A program made the position numbers and the translations under genes. A stretch of DNA of 64,000 nucleotides from Piezodorus guildinii (lineage: Eukaryota; Arthropoda; Insecta; Hemiptera; Pentatomidae), in assembly GCA_023052935.1 (NCBI GenBank), contig CM041292.1, positions 134,864,951 to 134,928,950 on the forward strand, written 5' to 3'. The notes beneath the pieces were generated by a model. That model ran no database searches, was not told the DNA's origin, and was given only the letters and a program-made list of their open reading frames with translations. Positions 33,813-42,792 of this stretch are shown here, piece by piece (the first letter of the stretch is position 1; every line of letters begins with the position of its first letter).

Positions 33813-34052
33813 GGGATTACATGAGGCATGTTGGCTAGCATAACAGACTTCTATACCAAAGGTCGCGGATTCAAACCCGCAGGTGGTCCTAGGATTCCCT
33901 AATGAGAGTAAAAAATCCTTAGTATGCCGTCCTTCGGAGGGGACGTAAAAAGGTGGTCCCGAACCATTACGATGTCAGGTACTCGTTAAAGATCCCTAAT
34001 TAAACCTATATAGACAAAATATAGGACTCCCACTATAGCATCGTCCGATTAG
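33813..34052 (+). mobile_element. SINE family 2, plus strand
   Basis: SINE 2 with head GAGGCATGTTGGCTAGCATA, box B-like GATTCAAACCC, body with CCGTCCTTCGGAGGGGACGT and the GGACTCCCACTATAGCATCG tail segment. The 3' A/T-rich tail is missing. No clear target duplication. Confidence 0.85.
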
Positions 34053-34700
34053 AACCCTCAACAAAATTTTTCACAAGTTACACGGACATAACAACATATT
34101 AAACATGGCCATTGCCGACAAGCCTCACAATACCCGCAGAAGCCCGAAAAAGAAAATTTGGATGAGGGACGTCCTGACATAAACAGGGAATTAAATAGGA
34201 ATCAAGCCAGGAAGAGATGCCACTGGGTATTACTCTACCCGTTATTCTCTATCACGCCACATTATCCCATCACATTCACTGGATGTCAACTTCATGACAG
34301 GTGTGGATAAAAAACATTTAGACAAAAAATACGTAAATGAATTGATTATTTAAAAATGAATTGTGTAATGAAATTCGTCAGCAATATACAAATGGGTATG
34401 GTTGAAGAAAATGACTCCTCAAATTTTTTAGTAATTTGGTAGTCAGACGTACATAAGTAGCATCATATCCAGAGAAAGCGATTGTGCACTTTTCAAGAAA
34501 AGCATTATTTTTTCCTCATTCTAACATTACATGTCTTTTAAAAAATACCTTTCGGATTATCTTTTTAAACAATAATTATTCATTTATAGAATAATTACTA
34601 CAGTATTAAAACATATTTTTTTTAGTTTTATAAGACGGACCTCTGGCTGGTGATTGATGAAATCAAACACATTTTTATTTTTATAATTTTCATTTTCAAT
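34053..34700. other. No gene seen
   Basis: A modestly GC-richer section at 34080-34310, otherwise AT-rich. No feature recognised. Confidence 0.45.
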
Positions 34701-34853
34701 ATGAATGCATCAGAAAAGTTTCTACTAAAACCAATTGAAGAGAAATTAAAATGGACCGAAAAAAAAAAAATAAATTGGAAGGATATTTATAGTCTTGACA
34801 TAATTAATGAACAAACTTTAATTCCTTATGGTAAGAAACCGACAATTAATTAA
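34701..34853 (+). CDS. Unassigned short frame, possible 5' exon
   Basis: An ATG at 34701 opens MNASEKFLLKPIEEKLKWTE followed by KKKINWKDIYSLDIINEQTL and IPYG. The composition (balanced charged and aromatic residues) looks more like protein than the surrounding random frames. The frame is interrupted at 34831 by GTAAGA, a good match to a 5' splice donor, which would make 34701-34830 a phase-1 exon; unspliced it stops at 34851-34853. I do not recognise a family. A short open frame 30 bases downstream is not in phase with this donor. It may equally be a chance frame. Upstream sequence is AT-rich with no clear promoter. Confidence 0.22.
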   Translation: MNASEKFLLKPIEEKLKWTEKKKINWKDIYSLDIINEQTLIPYGKKPTIN

Positions 34854-35008
34854 TAGCCGTGGTATATCTTTTTCTTAAAAAGATGAATCGCCACGATTGG
34901 AAAGAAGCTTTTGACGCTAATGGAAGAGTTCTATCAAAACCATCTAACGCCTTGTCTATTCCGAGGAACAAAAGGTTCTTCGAGGAACAGTCAGATTTGT
35001 CAGTTTGA
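34846..35008 (+). CDS. Unassigned short frame beside LINE insertion
   Basis: Open from about 34846, with an ATG at 34883: MNRHDWKEAFDANGRVLSKP then SNALSIPRNKRFFEEQSDLS and V, stop at 35006-35008. The amino acid composition is protein-like and the DNA is less AT-rich than its surroundings. A pyrimidine-rich tract (TCTTTTTCTTAAAAAG) just before the ATG could be a splice acceptor, but joining to the donor at 34831 would shift the frame. The W...FD..GR pattern is faintly like the start of some TBC-domain proteins, too weak to name. Possibly an exon remnant or part of an unknown element. Confidence 0.2.
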
Positions 35009-35150
35009 AATGTTGCTTTAATGATGAAGCAAAAATATTTGATACAACTTCGGAAAAGAAAATTCTGATCGTTTCTATACAATTACAAACACGAATCAGC
35101 AAAATAATACATTAATATATTTTTGGGTAAATAATGATACATATAAATTA

Positions 35151-35963
35151 TATCGAAATATCGAAAAGCTGCAAGACGATCTCAACCGAATTAGTTCTTG
35201 GGCAGCCGAAAACAAGCTAAAACTAAATGTAGATAAAACTAAAGCTATCGTGATAGGATCCCATCCTCTCCTTAAAAACCTTCCACCAATCCCAACACTG
35301 TTTCTCAATGATAATCCAATAAAGTTTCACCAAACCGTTAAAAACCTAGGACTCACCCTCGATCAAACCTTATCCTGGAAAAACCATATCTTCGAAATCT
35401 CTCGTCGCACATTTTCCACCTTAAAACACCTAAATTACCTTCGTCACCTTCTTCCTTTAGAAACCCGTAGGCTTTTGGTTAGTTCCTTAATATTCCCCCA
35501 CTTTGACTTCTGCTGTGCGGTGTATGGGGGTGTCTCTGGGGAGCTCAAGGCAAAACTAAAACGATTATTCAACTGCTTTATCCGCTTCATCTTTGGGATA
35601 CCCAGGGACACCTCTGTAACCCGATTCTACGAAGAGTTGAAGTGGCTTTACCCCTCCTACCGTTGTAAGTACTTCCTGTCTTCCTTTCTCTTCCAAGTTC
35701 TCCAATCCCGCCGTCCCTCTTACATATCAGATATGTTCCTTTTCAAATCCTCAGCCCACTCACGCCACACTCGCTCACGGCCTTCGGACATGTACATAAC
35801 GCCCCATCGAACTGCAGCTTTCGACAGATCTTTCCTAATTCGATCTTCAACCTTATGGAACTCTATTCCTTCTTACATCCGTGACTCCAATAATCTTCCT
35901 ACATTCAAATCTCGCCTGTTCAATCATCTCCTCTCTCTCCAATTTTCGAAGAATCCTAATTAG
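35151..35963 (+). pseudogene. LINE reverse transcriptase C-terminal region
   Basis: Open from the truncation point to a stop at 35961. It corresponds to the last 270 residues of the 612-codon frame at 42800-44638: KLKLNVDKTKAIVIGSHPLL, IKFHQTVKNLGLTLDQTLSW, SLIFPHFDFCCAVYGGVSGE and AFDRSFLIRSSTLWNSIPSY. These are the thumb and C-terminal modules after the catalytic YADD box, which is missing. No internal stop, so the insertion is not old, but it cannot make an active enzyme. An internal ATG at about 35250 has no special significance. Confidence 0.9.
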
Positions 35964-36318
35964 TTTTCTAATTTCAATTAAAATTAATAACAAAACAGAT
36001 AGAAACGTTAATATACCTATTATATTTTATGTTATCTTGTGTTTTGCTCTTATTATAATATTAGCATATTGTTAAAAAACAAAAAAACAACAACACTGTT
36101 ATGATTTTTAATGAAAGTTGTATATATGTTCATATTTCTTATTATGTTTATCATCTAGTTTAGTTTTCAATATTATTATTTGAGGCTGCTTTTTAATCCA
36201 TTGTTTGTAATTTCTATTGTTTCTTTGTATTGTTTTTGTATACTCTAAGACCTTAAAGTTTTTATTTTAATTTTCTCGTTATGTTATTCTAAAGGGACTA
36301 GTCCCAGAATAAATAAAG

Positions 36319-36351
<33 letters not shown>
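35151..36351 (+). mobile_element. Jockey/CR1-like LINE, copy 1, 5'-truncated
   Basis: A 1.2-kb LINE end closely related to the copy at 42793-44868. It contains the C-terminal coding region, about 390 bases of 3' untranslated sequence with the palindrome GGGACTAGTCCC (36294-36305), AATAAAGA, and a (TTA)n tail. TATAAATTA at 35142-35150 and 36352-36360 is a plausible 9-bp target duplication, though AT-rich. Confidence 0.9.
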
Positions 36352-36355
<4 letters not shown>

Positions 36356-36360
36356 AATTA

Positions 36361-37672
36361 AATATATTCAATTATAAATAGCATAGCATTCTATAAATCT
36401 TAGAGATTCAAAATTAAAAAAACATAACATTTATAATTCAAACAAGGAACCATATGTTTCAACCGATGTTTTCAACGGCTTTCAATGTAGCCAAAATTTG
36501 TAGCAATTACATAAAGGATCATGTAATTAGTTGATAAATGCTGTTTTTCATGAAGCAAAAGTTCTGATCGAACTAAATTAATAACTGGATTAGGAACACT
36601 GATGATATTGACTAAAACATATGTAAACTACATAATTTTATAAAATCATAAAGGGTCCTAAATGTTGTCTATTTATGTAGCGGGAACAGTGCAAACATGG
36701 TTTGGGAAATAGCCAGAGTAAAGGAAAGTTAGGATGAATAAGGCAATATAAACTAGGAGGCTATAAATTTATGAAGCTATAATACACTGAGAATTGCCGG
36801 TGGGTTTAGGGAAGAAGCCAAAATTATTATGTACTCAAGGAGCCAGTAAGGATTAATAGGAAATATGTAGGAAGGGGGAATGAAAGAAGTCTGTAAAGCA
36901 GACCTGAGTCTAAAAAAGTTCTTCGATGTCGAAAGAGGTAAATAGAAATAGTAAATCGAAATTCAAACTGGTGATCAGGAATCAAGTGGTTTAGGACGGT
37001 AATGATGGGAAACAAACAAGAAGTTTATCTCAAGAATGTTCATATATAAATGTTATAAATTTGGGGGCGGGGTAGGTGTGCATTGCTTTGAGCGTGCGTT
37101 GCCTACCTACCACAGATGACCATAGAATTGAAAACCAAAAAATTAAGAGTCCGCATTTTGGTACCGAGGGGACTTTGTTATCTCGTCATTCATAAACCGT
37201 CCTCACCCCCTGACCTCAGAAACTCCTGTAAAACCTTCAAGGCGAGGTAGGGATGAACAAAACACAAGATCGAGTTGTTTTTTAGCACCCCACATCGACT
37301 CTTTTTTTCTCTACTTGGTATAAAAATAACAAAAAAATAATAATGATACATAAGAACTCCCTTTGCCACGATAATCTCATTCTTATCCTGGACAATCAGT
37401 TTAAACCTCCATACCATAGTATAGGCATTAATTTCTGATATAAAATTTATTAGTGGTATATATAGACAATAAAATAGAGTTTCATCATGTTATTAACATT
37501 ATAGCAGTAGAATTTTGAGCAAGGACGACGTTACTGTCGTTTGTCCTCTCTAAGTTCAAACGAAGGGAGCTCAAAATAAAATCATGACCAGTACCTACAA
37601 AGAAAGACACAAAAACTAAGCGATATTAATGACCCTATGAAATATCCATAAGCTCGTAGGAGAAAGAAAGCT
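36361..37672. other. No gene seen
   Basis: AT-rich DNA with a slightly GC-richer part at 37060-37270. Short minus-strand frames of 62 and 75 codons show no domain. Confidence 0.45.
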
Positions 37673-37985
37673 ATGGTCGCTAGTGTTACGACGCACGGGG
37701 GGTTTTTGCCAGCCTCAGCTGAGGGAAGCTGCAGTGTGGGCGAGGCAGCTCACACCTCGGGACAAGTTTTTCTGATGGAGCCCCCTTTTTGCGACCGATT
37801 AATGCGTAATGTCGCCTCCTGCCCACACCGCCCTCCTCCGCTTCTTCTTCTCCTTCCTCGCCAACAGCTAGTAATTTGATATTCCTTCGACGACCAGTTT
37901 CTTCAACGCAAGCCTCCTCTGGATGGCATCTTGTAGCCAGGTCACTTGACAACCCTCGCAACTTCTGTCTTCACATTCATTAGTT
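37673..37985. other. GC-rich island with overlapping frames
   Basis: Strong local GC enrichment with a pyrimidine-rich run (CCTCCTCCGCTTCTTCTTCT near 37831). Frames of 68 codons (+, 37673-37879) and 91 codons (-, 37686-37961, with a Glu-rich stretch) overlap antiparallel; neither shows a domain. Composition alone explains them. Possibly a CpG-type regulatory region. Confidence 0.4.
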
Positions 37986-38389
37986 TACCAATTCAAATGG
38001 TTTCCATCTATTAGGGTTTGCTACTGAGATACTAGAGTCCAAAACAAGAAAATGAAAACATAATTTATCGTCAGGCAATGTAAAGCACCAGACGGTCAGC
38101 GAACGGGGGTCCCGATTCTGTAACGTTTTTACGGAATAAGAATAGAAAAAAAATGTTGCTTAGTATTTTTTCCTGACTTTGGAACAAAACAGATCACGGA
38201 TATGTCTATAAATGATTTACTGCTTTTCCCAGCAATGAAGAAATTGAGCTAACGGACGAACAGGGCAGATTAATGAAGTAAAGAACGTAAAAAAAAGGAG
38301 AAATAATCTACTAATTTTTAATCATATGTGTGCATGAAGACATTGCGTTGTTTCCAGAGCGAAAACGTTAAGTCCTGAAACTGAAATTT
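37986..38389. other. No gene seen
   Basis: Nothing recognised. Confidence 0.45.
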
Positions 38390-38890
38390 CATATTTGAGA
38401 CAACTATAACTAAATGTTACAGCAACTTCTTCACCAAAATGCGCAGACTGGAAGTGCTACTTCATACCATGGATTTTGTACATTTTTACGATTTTTTTCA
38501 AAACGGTTCTAACAATATTGATTAAACTCCCTATATGGATGTAAAATTTAATAGGCTTTAATATGGTGTAGGTTTTATTCTGATTAAAATATTCTTACAG
38601 GGCTTACATGCCAATATTTAGAACTTTCTTCCACTAAAGTACCTTTTGATTTTGTAGATTACGTAAAAATAACCATATCAACTTGTTATCATTGATAAAA
38701 AATAGGTAAATGTATAACTTGAACGAATTCGATATACAATTAAAGGAAAAACTGCTAAAAATTTTTTTAATGCAATTTTTTTGTTTTTGAGCATAAGAAC
38801 AGTAATATACATGAATAATATACCGTTGGAAAGCTAAACATTTAAGAAAAAATATTATCTTATACACAAGCTAGTTAAAGTTAATAAATG
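38390..38890 (-). repeat. R1 dispersed repeat, copy E
   Basis: Minus-strand match to copies D and F: TTACAGCAACTT, ATGGATTTTGTACATTTTTA, GTGTAGGTTTTATTCTGATT, AATATACCGTTGGAAAG. The two ends are missing or decayed. Confidence 0.7.
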
Positions 38891-39477
38891 TTATATAAAA
38901 ATAAATATCCTCCACTAAATTTCTTACATTGGAACTGACATATGTAAATAGAGGTACAACACTTAATAAAGTTAAGCAAACGTGATTTTTTCATTCAAAC
39001 CAATATAGCTCTTAAATGGTAGGTCCTAGCGACGAATGCTATATAACAAAAAGTGTTCTCCACTATTTCTGACAAATATCTAATCATTATGACATAGAAA
39101 TATTTCATTTCTGACAGGGGAACTGTTGACAAAATTTTGATTCGAGTAACACCGACAGAGACATAGCATGTCGAAAAAGCGCCAACCAAAATGTTCAAAC
39201 GAAAAGTTTTACATGAGGAAATAACTTAAATTTTTCAATGCCAACAAGACAAACACAGCTTTTTTCACACAGAGCTAGACGTCTTACATTTTTTACGATT
39301 AAAAAACATTATACAGTGAAAGTTACAGACCCCCAGCCAGAATAAATTTACATGTATACAAAATTAAACATAAAGGGTTTTTATATAGCTACTTTAAAGT
39401 CAGGTTCACCACTTTTAAGTATTTTAAACGGAAATTTCTGGAATACAGTTTTCTCTATTATATTCGTTGTGAACTAC
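38891..39477. other. AT-rich stretch, no gene seen
   Basis: Nothing recognised up to the target duplication at 39478. Confidence 0.5.
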
Positions 39478-39490
39478 AAGTGACAGCAAT
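39478..39490. repeat. Target duplication, left side of RTE insertion
   Basis: AAGTGACAGCAAT, repeated exactly at 45264-45276. Everything between the two copies is one insertion event plus a later LINE inside it. Confidence 0.92.
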
Positions 39491-41847
39491 AATAATAATA
39501 ATAATAATAATAATAGCTTTATTGGCATCATATTGACAAAAGCCTCTCCCATAGGGAGGAATTTATAGAAGTTAGCTATAGTTTGAAATAATAAAATATT
39601 GAAAAAAAAGCAAATAATCCAAAGAAATACAAATAATTATAAAATACAAAACTCCAAAAAACAAAACAAAACAGATTCCTTGAAAAATACACCAAAATCA
39701 AACACAAATTAAATATTTTTTAAAACGTTTATCCACCAGGATTTGTCCCTCGCAACCAGCCACCAGTTTTCGCCAACAGTCTGCGTCAATTCGTCTCTCC
39801 ACCTGCGATGTGGTCGCCCCCTATGCCTGCTGTCCTCTCTCGGGATCCACTCCGTGCAAGCTCTGGTCCATCTTTCGTCTTTCAGCCTGGCCAAGTGACC
39901 AGCCCAGCTCCATTTTAATCGATGTGCCTCAACCCTTAGACTTTTAACGTTCACTTTCTGAAGAATATTTTCGTTTTTTATTCTCTCCCTTTTCTGAATA
40001 AACATTAAACTTCTTAGAAGCTGCATTTGCATGGTATTCAGCCTCCGGTCGAGTTTTCTTGTAAGTGCCCAGGTTTGAGCACCGTAGAGAACCGTGGGAT
40101 ATACACATGTGGTCAGAACTTTGGTTTTAAGATCTAGTGATAGATTGCTTTTGAAGATCTTTTGGAGAGACCAATATTTGCACCACCCGAGCTTAACTCT
40201 TCTTTCTATTTCCTTATTGATATTTTCTCTAAATGATATGGTCTGCCCTAAGTAAATGTACTCCTCTACATATTCTATCTCACTATTGTTAGCATAAACT
40301 GGTATTTTTATTGAATTTGTCATAATTTTAGTTTTTGCTGTATTTATATTAAGTCCATATTTTTTGCTAATGCCTACTATTTCCTCTATCATCCGCCTTA
40401 GGCCGTTTATGTCCGGAGATATTAGACATATATCGTCCGCAAATCTTAAGTTGTTGAGCATTTTCCCATTGACGGATATTCCCAGGCTTTCCCAATTTAA
40501 TTCTCTAAATAGTTTATTTAAAACACAATTAAATAGAATAGGAGATAGAGGGCACCCTTGTTTCACTCCTCGTTCAACCTCAAAGTATTCGCCTTCCCTA
40601 TCCAACGCCACGAATGCTTTTCCGTTCCTATAAAGCTCCATAATGACTTCAATGTAGAGTTTCTCTACGCCTGATTCGCACAGAGCTTCCCATAAATACT
40701 TATGTCTGATCGAGTCGAAAGCCTTGAAATAGTCGATAAAACATAAATAGACCTGCCTGTCGTATTCTCTACTTTTCTCTATGAGCTGATTTATACATTG
40801 GAGTTGATCTGTTGTACTGAAAGTAGGACGGAAGCCGGCTTGTTCTATATCATGATCTTGATAGATAGTTTTTATTATTCTATTTTTTAAAATATTACAA
40901 AATAGTTTGTAGATACTTTGGGTTAATGAAATCGGGCGAAAATTCTCCAAGCTATCCTTTTTTCCTTTTTTATGTATAACTATTATCTTGCTTACTTTCC
41001 ACTCGCTAGGGACTACCTTTTCATTAATTATTTTATTGAAGATGATACTAAGCGGTTTTATCAAAGCTTCTTTACCTTCAATAATAAGCTCGTTTGGTAT
41101 ACCGTCACTGCCTGCTGCTTTTTTCTTTTTCAAACCTTCAATAGCCTTTTCTACCTCTTCTTCTAGAATGCTTAGGTCCTCGTAATTTTCCTTTACTGTT
41201 TCAGAACGATATGTTTTGGTTTTAGTATTGTCTTTATATAAGTTTCTATAATATTTCGTCATCTCTTGTACTATTTCTTGCCGGTTTGTTATACAGACTC
41301 CCCTTGTTGATTTGATCTTTTTTATTAGTTTTTTATTGAAAGAACCAGTATGGCGCTTAATTTCTTTTATGGAACCTGTACTTGATAAACTATCATATAT
41401 TATTTTTTCATTATAGAGTTGAAGATCTATAGAAATCTTTTTCCTCACTAGTTTGCGAACCTCTGCATGCTGTTCTTTTTGCTCCAATGTTTTATCGACA
41501 ATTCTATTTAGTCTTTCCCTTTCATCTATAAGTTTTTGAGTTTCTTCAGATAGTTTTTTGCTTCGTTTACCCCTTGTTTTATCTGTTTTTGTTCCCTGCA
41601 CACATGCATCCCTTATACATTTCAGTAAATTGGAGTATAAGTTTTCAATAGAGTCTTCTTTGCCGAAATTCATTCCCTCCTTTTTACTAAGAAGATTTTC
41701 TGGATATTTTTCCGAAACAGCCCTCGTGAGAGTTATCCTGGTGCCTGCGAAAAATCTTCTGCTACGTATTTTCATTTGTCCCATCACAAGGCGGTGATCA
41801 GAGTCAAACTTCACTTCTGACTTAGGATATACAAAATTCATGCCTGG
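39491..41847 (-). mobile_element. RTE-type LINE, 3' segment in normal orientation
   Basis: Read on the minus strand: coding region from 41847, stop at about 39709, a 3' untranslated part of about 180 bases, and a (TTA)n tail at 39491-39515. The segment starts abruptly inside the endonuclease at the base where the inverted 5' segment begins (41847/41848). A TTA-type tail and a 13-bp duplication fit an RTE-clade element integrated by target-primed reverse transcription. Confidence 0.92.
39709..41847 (-). CDS. RTE-type reverse transcriptase, uninterrupted C-terminal polyprotein
   Basis: About 710 codons without a stop. It starts at the last strand of the APE-type endonuclease (FDSDHRLVMGQMKI, the SDH catalytic triad part), then a basic linker, then the reverse transcriptase: AAGSDGIPNELI, LENFRPISLTQSIYKLF, QAGFRPTFSTTDQL, motif A CFIDYFKAFDS, motif B VKQGCPLSPILFN and catalytic motif C LRFADDICLIS. 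The thumb (YLGQTISF) and a C-terminal LYGAQTW...GRPHRRWRDELTQ region follow, ending at WWINVLKNI. All catalytic aspartates are present. The frame continues upstream into unrelated inverted sequence to 41916, so its nominal ATG there is not the real start. It has lost most of its endonuclease by the inversion, so cannot act alone. Its role was nicking and copying its own RNA into the genome. Confidence 0.9.
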   Translation of the reverse strand, partial: PGMNFVYPKSEVKFDSDHRLVMGQMKIRSRRFFAGTRITLTRAVSEKYPENLLSKKEGMNFGKEDSIENLYSNLLKCIRDACVQGTKTDKTRGKRSKKLSEETQKLIDERERLNRIVDKTLEQKEQHAEVRKLVRKKISIDLQLYNEKIIYDSLSSTGSIKEIKRHTGSFNKKLIKKIKSTRGVCITNRQEIVQEMTKYYRNLYKDNTKTKTYRSETVKENYEDLSILEEEVEKAIEGLKKKKAAGSDGIPNELIIEGKEALIKPLSIIFNKIINEKVVPSEWKVSKIIVIHKKGKKDSLENFRPISLTQSIYKLFCNILKNRIIKTIYQDHDIEQAGFRPTFSTTDQLQCINQLIEKSREYDRQVYLCFIDYFKAFDSIRHKYLWEALCESGVEKLYIEVIMELYRNGKAFVALDREGEYFEVERGVKQGCPLSPILFNCVLNKLFRELNWESLGISVNGKMLNNLRFADDICLISPDINGLRRMIEEIVGISKKYGLNINTAKTKIMTNSIKIPVYANNSEIEYVEEYIYLGQTISFRENINKEIERRVKLGWCKYWSLQKIFKSNLSLDLKTKVLTTCVYPTVLYGAQTWALTRKLDRRLNTMQMQLLRSLMFIQKRERIKNENILQKVNVKSLRVEAHRLKWSWAGHLARLKDERWTRACTEWIPREDSRHRGRPHRRWRDELTQTVGENWWLVARDKSWWINVLKNI

Positions 41848-42792
41848 TTCACTATTTCTTAAACAGTGAAATTCGAAAATATGATATAGTAAACATTTAT
41901 ACAATAGCCAGAACAAATATCACAGTAGTCAAGTTTTCTTCAATTTATTTGATAAAAGATATTCTTAGGGCGAAGAAAAATCTTGTTAAAATTGAAGATT
42001 ATAGAAATATTATTATTAAAGAAGATTTTTCCAAGGAAATCAGGCAGATAAGGGCGAAACTATTTCCGTTTCTTCTTGAAAAAAAAGAAAAAGGGTTCAA
42101 AGCTATAATAAGGAGAGACAAATTACTTGTTAATGGAAAGCTATATTCTTTAGAAGACCTAATTGCGGAAAAGGAAACAATGGGGAAGAAACGAGGCAGG
42201 GAAGAAAATTCTCCAAATGAACGTGGAACAAGAAAAAGGGAAATGAGTATTAGAGCTCCAAGAACGTGTAGTTTAGATAGGTTTTTTAACAACGAAAAAA
42301 TAAAAAGAGACCAAAAATCACCGAGAAAAAACCAAAACCAACAAAACGACTTGGCACAACCACAAGTTGTGAGCTCAAAATATGATTCGGATACTGCGAG
42401 TAATAGTAGGAAAAACTCCATAGAAGAAAAAAAATCAGATACACCAGAAGCCGAAGTCATTAATAGTACGAAAAAAAATAAATTTTCTAAACAAAATAGT
42501 TCTCAGTAGCAATCACAACGGGCAAAAAAAATATTCTACTTAGGAACCCTAAACACCAGGACTCTCAAAACGGAAGAAAGATTGATAGAACTTGAAGAAG
42601 CTCTAAAGGAAATAAATTGGCACCTCATAGGACTCTCGGAAATAAGAAGAAATTATGAAACCATTGCTGAAACTAAAGAGGGAAATATATTAATGCACTC
42701 CGGGGCGTTTAACAGTAACTATGGGACAGGTTTTATTTTAAATAAAAAATACAAACAAAATATTACAGAATTCAAACCTATAAATTTCGACG
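41848..42792 (+). pseudogene. RTE-type LINE inverted 5' segment: ORF1-like domain and endonuclease start
   Basis: The 5' half of the same LINE in opposite orientation. An open frame runs from the inversion junction at 41848 through ARTNITVVKFSSIYLIKDIL, RAKKNLVKIEDYRNIIIKED and LLVNGKLYSLEDL, which resembles the RNA-binding C-terminal domain seen in ORF1-type LINE proteins, then a lysine/serine/asparagine-rich linker to an in-frame TAG at 42507-42509. In the same frame past the TAG comes the APE endonuclease start: YLGTLNTRTL, then INWHLIGLSEIRRN with the catalytic glutamate and GTGFILNKK. It breaks off at 42792 where another LINE is inserted and resumes at 44869. Note that the single TAG is the only interruption of a joined ORF1-endonuclease frame. 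Confidence 0.85.

Noticed and set aside
34831..34882. A 52-bp intron joining the two short frames
   Set aside because: The donor is good, but splicing to the AG at 34881-34882 puts the second exon in the wrong frame and meets a stop quickly.
37673..37961. Antiparallel overlapping proteins
   Set aside because: Both derive from a GC-rich, partly pyrimidine-repetitive stretch; no domain in either.
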